Below are positions 60,511 to 64,000 of a DNA stretch of 64,000 nucleotides, piece by piece; the first letter of the stretch is position 1; every line of letters starts with the position of its first letter. The translations under genes and the position numbers were made by a program. This DNA is from B10-G9 sp963712165 (GTDB lineage Bacteria; Chloroflexota; Anaerolineae; Anaerolineales; UBA11858). The notes beneath the pieces are model-generated. The model was given only the letters and a program-made list of their open reading frames with translations. It was not told the origin of the DNA and ran no database searches. The stretch lies in the NCBI GenBank assembly GCA_963712165.1, contig CAVQGY010000002.1:806001-870000 (forward strand), read 5' to 3'.

Positions 60511-61704
60511 ATGGATCAATCCCAAACCTATGCTATTCTTGAATCCAGTATCCTGAGCAAACCGCGAATGATGGGAACACCCGCGGAAAGAGAAACTACC
60601 CAGTTCTTACTGGATCATCTCACTGGAGCTGGATTATCACCCTTTACCGAGGAGATCCACTGGTCGCGGGCCTTTGTGATTGCCAGAAAAGTGAGGGCTT
60701 TCCTGATGATCCCCTGGTTGATTGGATTCAATTTTGCCCTGGCTTCGGCAGGTTCCATCAGCGGCATCCTGTCAGTTATCCTGCCCATCCTGGCAATCCT
60801 TTTTATTGGTTTCCTGGGAAAGACCATTGGGGATGACAAGTTCTCATATCTGGGAAACCTGCACCCCGGGGTGAATGTGATCTGTGATATCGATCCGGAT
60901 AAAGCCAAGGCCGCGGGTAAAAGGGTCTATCTAACTGCCCACACGGATTCAGTGGGTTCCTCAATGCCAAAATTTAATCTACCCCTGACCATAGGGGGGT
61001 TGATATTTTTCCTGGTCTCATTGCTGACAACCATCGCAGGGGGGATCTTCCTGCTGGTAGCTGCTGATTCTGCCGGGAAGGCTCAGGCGATTTTCCGGGA
61101 GATCCTTCTGGTAGCATCCAGCATATCCGGCTTAATGATCATGATTAGCCTGTTCGCTAAGCGGGTGAATACCAGCCCGGGAGCGATAGATAATGGTAGT
61201 GGAAGCGCGATCCTGCTCAGTCTGGCAGAACATTATCACAAGAATCCCCTGCAGAACACTACCCTGAGACTCATCTTCTGTACCGCAGAGGAATGGGGAC
61301 TGTACGGATCCAAAGGATATGTGAGATCCCATCGGGAAGAATTGTTGGAAAGGGCAGATCAGGACCTATTGATCAACGTCGATATGGTTGGATCTGAGCT
61401 GTCCTACGTGGAAAAAGCCGGCTTGATAATAAAAAAGCCACTTAATAAGGACCTGAATGGTTTGATCAGAAAGACAGCCGAGGATATAGGAATCAATGCC
61501 CGGGCTTTCAACACCCCTCTCGGCAACAACAGCGACCATGCGCCTTTCCGGAAGCTGAAAATGGAAACAGCATTTTTCCTCTCGAAGAAGGATACCAGGA
61601 AGATCCATAAACCGTTGGACACGATCGAAAAGGTTGACCCCGAGAAACTCGAAGATGCGGTTTCATTGTTAAAGGCTGTGGTCCACAAGCTGGATCAGTC
61701 CTGA
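60511..61704 (+). CDS. M28-family metallopeptidase with membrane helices
   Basis: The 397-residue product has the zinc motifs of M28 aminopeptidases: TAHTDSVGSS (about 142-151), GAIDNGSGSAILL (about 227-239, bridging Asp), CTAEEWGLYGSKG (about 260-272; catalytic Glu-Glu), NVDMVGSE (about 291-298) and NNSDHAPFRK (about 340). Two helices (about 65-110) and two more (about 155-215) interrupt the fold, so the peptidase appears membrane-anchored, unlike secreted M28 enzymes with a signal peptide. ATG 60511 has AGGA seven bases upstream; the frame upstream to 60481 is rejected. The substrate is unknown. Confidence 0.87.
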   Translation: MDQSQTYAILESSILSKPRMMGTPAERETTQFLLDHLTGAGLSPFTEEIHWSRAFVIARKVRAFLMIPWLIGFNFALASAGSISGILSVILPILAILFIGFLGKTIGDDKFSYLGNLHPGVNVICDIDPDKAKAAGKRVYLTAHTDSVGSSMPKFNLPLTIGGLIFFLVSLLTTIAGGIFLLVAADSAGKAQAIFREILLVASSISGLMIMISLFAKRVNTSPGAIDNGSGSAILLSLAEHYHKNPLQNTTLRLIFCTAEEWGLYGSKGYVRSHREELLERADQDLLINVDMVGSELSYVEKAGLIIKKPLNKDLNGLIRKTAEDIGINARAFNTPLGNNSDHAPFRKLKMETAFFLSKKDTRKIHKPLDTIEKVDPEKLEDAVSLLKAVVHKLDQS

Positions 61705-61734
61705 TATAGGATCCAGCGCCCAAGAATCTCAAAG

Positions 61735-61756
61735 GACGCTCCTCGGAGTGTCTTTT
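61735..61756. terminator. Terminator between M28 gene and GT2 gene
   Basis: GACGCTCC (61735-61742) and GGAGTGTC (61745-61752, one G-U), then TTTT on the plus strand and AAA on the left. It is similar to the tRNA-fMet terminator copies. Confidence 0.7.
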
Positions 61757-61763
61757 GGTTATC

Positions 61764-62933
61764 TTAGAACCACTTCCAGTTTGAGGGCTGAATAACTCGG
61801 CCCTTCCAGACCAATTCCCCTCTGAGGCTGGCAAGCAAGGACCGAATAGCTGAGATTCCATTGGCGAAAATAGTAATGGGATAGAGGAATGCACACCAAA
61901 TTGGAACCTTTAGATAGAGATAAGGAACAACCCAGACAGCAATGGATAAGCCGATACAAGTGACCAGCTGTCCAATTTGTGCATGCTGGGCCATTCCCAA
62001 AATGTATAGGAAAAGAATCAACAGCGGTTCCAGAAAAAGGACCGCCAACCAAATAAAAGCAAATAGGAAAGGCAGCAGGCGAAACTCAAACGCCGCAAAG
62101 AGATTCTTAGTAAACCCTGTCACAGCCTGTTGTGAGGTGCGATACATGCGACAAGATATCAAATCCGCAATATAGATAATTCTCCATTTATAACCGCGTT
62201 TATGGATCTCCCTGGCAAGGGAGAGATCATCCACAATGGAGGAGCGTACACCTTCATGGCCGCCGATTTTTAGGTAAGTTTCTCTCTTAAAGAGCATCAT
62301 CTGGCCGATGGCGGTTGTAAAGATGGAGGATTTTATTGCATACGCCAACCCTAATGGGAAGAAAACCATTACTGCCCAGGAAAAGAAAGGCACCAGCAGC
62401 TTCTCTCCAAATGAGCCGAGTATTTGCCTGGGATAACCGGTTATCAGGTCTGCGTCTTCCCCCAGGAGAGAGGAAACCGCTCTTTTTAACATCTGGGGAT
62501 GGTGTATCGTGTCAGCGTCAGTAAAAAATAGCACATCACCCCGGGCGCTCTGCATAAGCTGACTGCAAGCCCAGTTCTTTCCAATCTGGTCCTTTGGACC
62601 AGGCTGCCCGGATACTACTGTTAGATTTTGCCTGCTCTGGGCTATTTCATCAAGAATAGACCGGGTTTGATCGGTTGAGTGATCATCGAGGATAAGGATT
62701 TCGAAGGCTGGATAATCCTGCTCTAGTAAGGAGGTCACACAGGCTGCAATATTATCTTCTTCGTTTCGGGCGGGTACAAGGATTGAAACCAGAGGTAGGT
62801 CACCAGGGATTTTGTGGTGTCTGGCTTTATAGGAAAGGAAAATATTCCAGATCGTGATCAGTAAAATTGATCCTTGAAACACAATTAGATGAGTGATGAG
62901 GTCAACGCTGAAGTACCTGATTAAGGATGACAT
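61764..62933 (-). CDS. GT2-family membrane glycosyltransferase
   Basis: The 389-residue product has an N-terminal TM helix, a GT-A domain with VSILVPARNEEDNIAACVTSL (about 48-68), ILILDDHSTDQT (about 79), DVLFFTDADTIHHP (DxD, about 133-146) and IVDDLSLAREIHKRGYKW (about 229-246; acceptor Asp-Asp and a modified QxxRW), then three C-terminal TM helices. It resembles the HpnB/CrtQ-type enzymes that act on membrane lipids such as hopanoids or carotenoids. The acceptor is unknown. ATG 62933 is chosen over TTG 62939. It follows plsY on the same strand. Confidence 0.88.
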   Translation of the reverse strand: MSSLIRYFSVDLITHLIVFQGSILLITIWNIFLSYKARHHKIPGDLPLVSILVPARNEEDNIAACVTSLLEQDYPAFEILILDDHSTDQTRSILDEIAQSRQNLTVVSGQPGPKDQIGKNWACSQLMQSARGDVLFFTDADTIHHPQMLKRAVSSLLGEDADLITGYPRQILGSFGEKLLVPFFSWAVMVFFPLGLAYAIKSSIFTTAIGQMMLFKRETYLKIGGHEGVRSSIVDDLSLAREIHKRGYKWRIIYIADLISCRMYRTSQQAVTGFTKNLFAAFEFRLLPFLFAFIWLAVLFLEPLLILFLYILGMAQHAQIGQLVTCIGLSIAVWVVPYLYLKVPIWCAFLYPITIFANGISAIRSLLASLRGELVWKGRVIQPSNWKWF

Positions 62934-62948
62934 ATTCAATTTGAATGT

Positions 62949-63539
62949 TTAATGCTTAAGGATCCGGTGATGTAATTCTGGTGCAGCGGCGAGATCAGAA
63001 CGATGTGTCCAGGCCAGCAGTATGGTCACCACTGCCCAGACCCAGAAGAATACAGGCTGGGGCAGCCAAATCAATATAGCGATAACTATAAAAATCATGG
63101 AGAGCATTACAGCCCAACCGGTTGTGGTGAAAACCACGATACCCAAGACCACTCCCAGCACTGCAGGCAGCGAAAGCTGCCAGGTGCTTAGGCCAATCCA
63201 GACGCCTAGAGTAGCTGCCAGGGCTTTTCCTCCTCGAAATCTCAAGAAGGGTGAATACATATGCCCCAGCAGTGGAGCAAGAGCAATGGCAACCATCCCG
63301 ATTCCCTGGAAACCCTGTCGATAATAGCATATCCCGACAGGCAGGGCTGCTTTACAAACATCCAGGAGCAAGGTTATCACTCCTAAGATTGGGCTGCCTG
63401 CCCTAAAGACATTGGTCGCCCCAGGATTACCGTCACCGAATGCCCTGATATCCTTTTTCAAGAAAATTCGGCCAAGCCAGACCGAGTAAGGGATAGAACC
63501 GCTGAAAAATGAGATCAAGATCCAGATAAAGGTATCCAT
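62949..63539 (-). CDS. plsY: Glycerol-3-phosphate acyltransferase PlsY
   Basis: PlsY transfers the acyl group of acyl phosphate to glycerol-3-phosphate, the first step of phospholipid synthesis. The 196-residue product has five to seven TM helices and the three conserved loops: FSGSIPYSVWLGRI (about 13-26), AFGDGNPGATNVFRAG (about 34-49) and LGHMYSPFLRFRGGKALAA (about 90-108). Length is typical. It is transcribed away from the Hsp20 gene and precedes the GT2 gene, probably as one transcript. Confidence 0.94.
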   Translation of the reverse strand: MDTFIWILISFFSGSIPYSVWLGRIFLKKDIRAFGDGNPGATNVFRAGSPILGVITLLLDVCKAALPVGICYYRQGFQGIGMVAIALAPLLGHMYSPFLRFRGGKALAATLGVWIGLSTWQLSLPAVLGVVLGIVVFTTTGWAVMLSMIFIVIAILIWLPQPVFFWVWAVVTILLAWTHRSDLAAAPELHHRILKH

Positions 63540-63597
63540 GTCCTTTAATCATACCAAGTTTGGGGCAGATTTACCGCCCCTGGCAGCCGGTGTTTGG

Positions 63598-63680
63598 TTG
63601 AGGGTTTATTTATATTTTTTTTATATTCCATATACATTTTTTTAACTTCGTTTATTTATATTTTTCCTTAGAGAATATAT
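63598..63680 (+). promoter_or_regulatory. AT-rich upstream region of the Hsp20 gene
   Basis: A run of A/T with repeated TTTATTTATATTTTT blocks (63605-63619 and 63651-63666) lies between the divergent plsY and Hsp20 genes. The base composition differs sharply from the surroundings. No CIRCE-type inverted repeat was seen. A curved or UP-element-like promoter is likely; exact boxes cannot be fixed. Confidence 0.4.
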
Positions 63681-63703
63681 ACCTATTCAAGGAGGTACAT
63701 GCT

Positions 63704-64000
63704 ATGTATAGAAAATATCGAATGCCCAATATATGGCGTGAAATGGATCAGCTCCAACGTGAGATGAACCGCCTCATGGGCTACACTTCCGGGAAGAGCT
63801 CTTTTTCCCCGCTGAGTTTTCCAGCAATCAATATCTGGACCAGCGAGGATGAAATGCTGATTTCCGCGGAGCTTCCCGGTATGAAAGCGGATGATATCGA
63901 TCTCAATATCACAGCGGATGGGCTGATAATTAGTGGTGAAAGGACTCCGGATGAGATCGAAGAGGGAGCCAAGTATCACCGCAAAGAGAGGAGCTACGGG
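63704..64000 (+). CDS. Hsp20 / alpha-crystallin small heat-shock protein, 3' truncated
   Basis: The first 99 codons are in the window and the frame is still open at the right edge. The product starts MYRKYRMPNIWREMDQLQRE (amphipathic N-terminal arm), then the alpha-crystallin domain begins near PAINIWTSEDEMLISAELPG (about 40-59), followed by MKADDIDLNITADGLIISGER and the KYHRKERSYG segment typical of the family just before the edge. Such proteins hold unfolding clients without ATP. AAGGAGG (63689-63695) lies eight bases before ATG 63704. Confidence 0.93.
   Translation, partial: MYRKYRMPNIWREMDQLQREMNRLMGYTSGKSSFSPLSFPAINIWTSEDEMLISAELPGMKADDIDLNITADGLIISGERTPDEIEEGAKYHRKERSYG

Noticed and set aside
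63590..63703. CIRCE or HrcA operator upstream of Hsp20
   Set aside because: No TTAGCACTC-N9-GAGTGCTAA-like inverted repeat; the region is simply AT-rich.

Overview
The window looks like a housekeeping-rich chromosome segment of a member of the Chloroflexota, most likely class Anaerolineae. Family content points there: two adjacent YYY-motif membrane proteins of the Chlor_Arch_YYY (DUF2298) type with GT39-like partners, a topoisomerase I with an N-terminal DUF5679-like zinc ribbon, isopentenyl phosphate kinase beside mevalonate kinase, and extended -10 promoters. No phage, transposase, CRISPR array or plasmid gene was seen. The taxon is inferred from gene content, not from an rRNA gene.

Layout. 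1-6112: a partial cyclic-2,3-diphosphoglycerate-synthetase-like GTPase, an orphan DNA methyltransferase, a response regulator with a degenerate receiver, hutI, a small membrane protein, an HD hydrolase and surE. 6161-6543: a three-tRNA operon (Ser, Ser, Arg) divergent from ffh. 6617-14484: the information-processing run ffh, rpsP, khpA, rimM, dprA, manC, topA. The rpsP product is the most unusual protein here: S16 followed by seven 9-residue acidic repeats, 27 Glu-Pro dipeptides and a domain resembling the E3-binding domain of 2-oxoacid dehydrogenase E2. 14753-19318: an unknown membrane protein, greA, dgt and a dynamin-like GTPase. 19404-23252 (minus): isopentenyl phosphate kinase, a UbiA-type prenyltransferase, mevalonate kinase and a polyprenyl-phosphate phosphoribosyltransferase-like protein. 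This suggests an archaeal-style mevalonate branch feeding prenyl carriers. 23341-27255: tlyA, an MFS transporter and lepA.

27245-42443 is a roughly 15-kb envelope glycosylation cluster: a flippase-like protein, a CDP-paratose-2-epimerase-like enzyme, a GT4 glycosyltransferase, a SAM methyltransferase, and five large membrane proteins (three GT39-like, two YYY). One GT39-like/YYY pair appears to be a single long protein broken by a frameshift near 35400-35435. This cluster is the best candidate for an under-described system. It is followed by cmk, a plsC-like acyltransferase and a large sensor kinase.

47439-54862: rpoC, with its own consensus promoter and a structured leader and with no rpoB beside it, then gyrA. 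54872-59330 (minus): a TIM-barrel/NTF2-like protein, an LCP-family ligase and a membrane ATPase of the sensor-kinase type. 59487-64000: tRNA-Leu, an FtsB-like divisome protein, the initiator tRNA followed by a 134-bp tandem repeat that copies its 3' end and terminator, an M28 peptidase, a GT2 glycosyltransferase, plsY and the start of an Hsp20 gene.

Promoters recur as a good -35/-10 pair with 17-bp spacing or as an extended -10 (TGnTATAAT). Three genes (IPK, the phosphoribosyltransferase-like gene, tlyA) have the start codon 6-7 nt after the -10, which predicts leaderless mRNAs. All functions are assigned by reading motifs in translated sequence; no database search was run.
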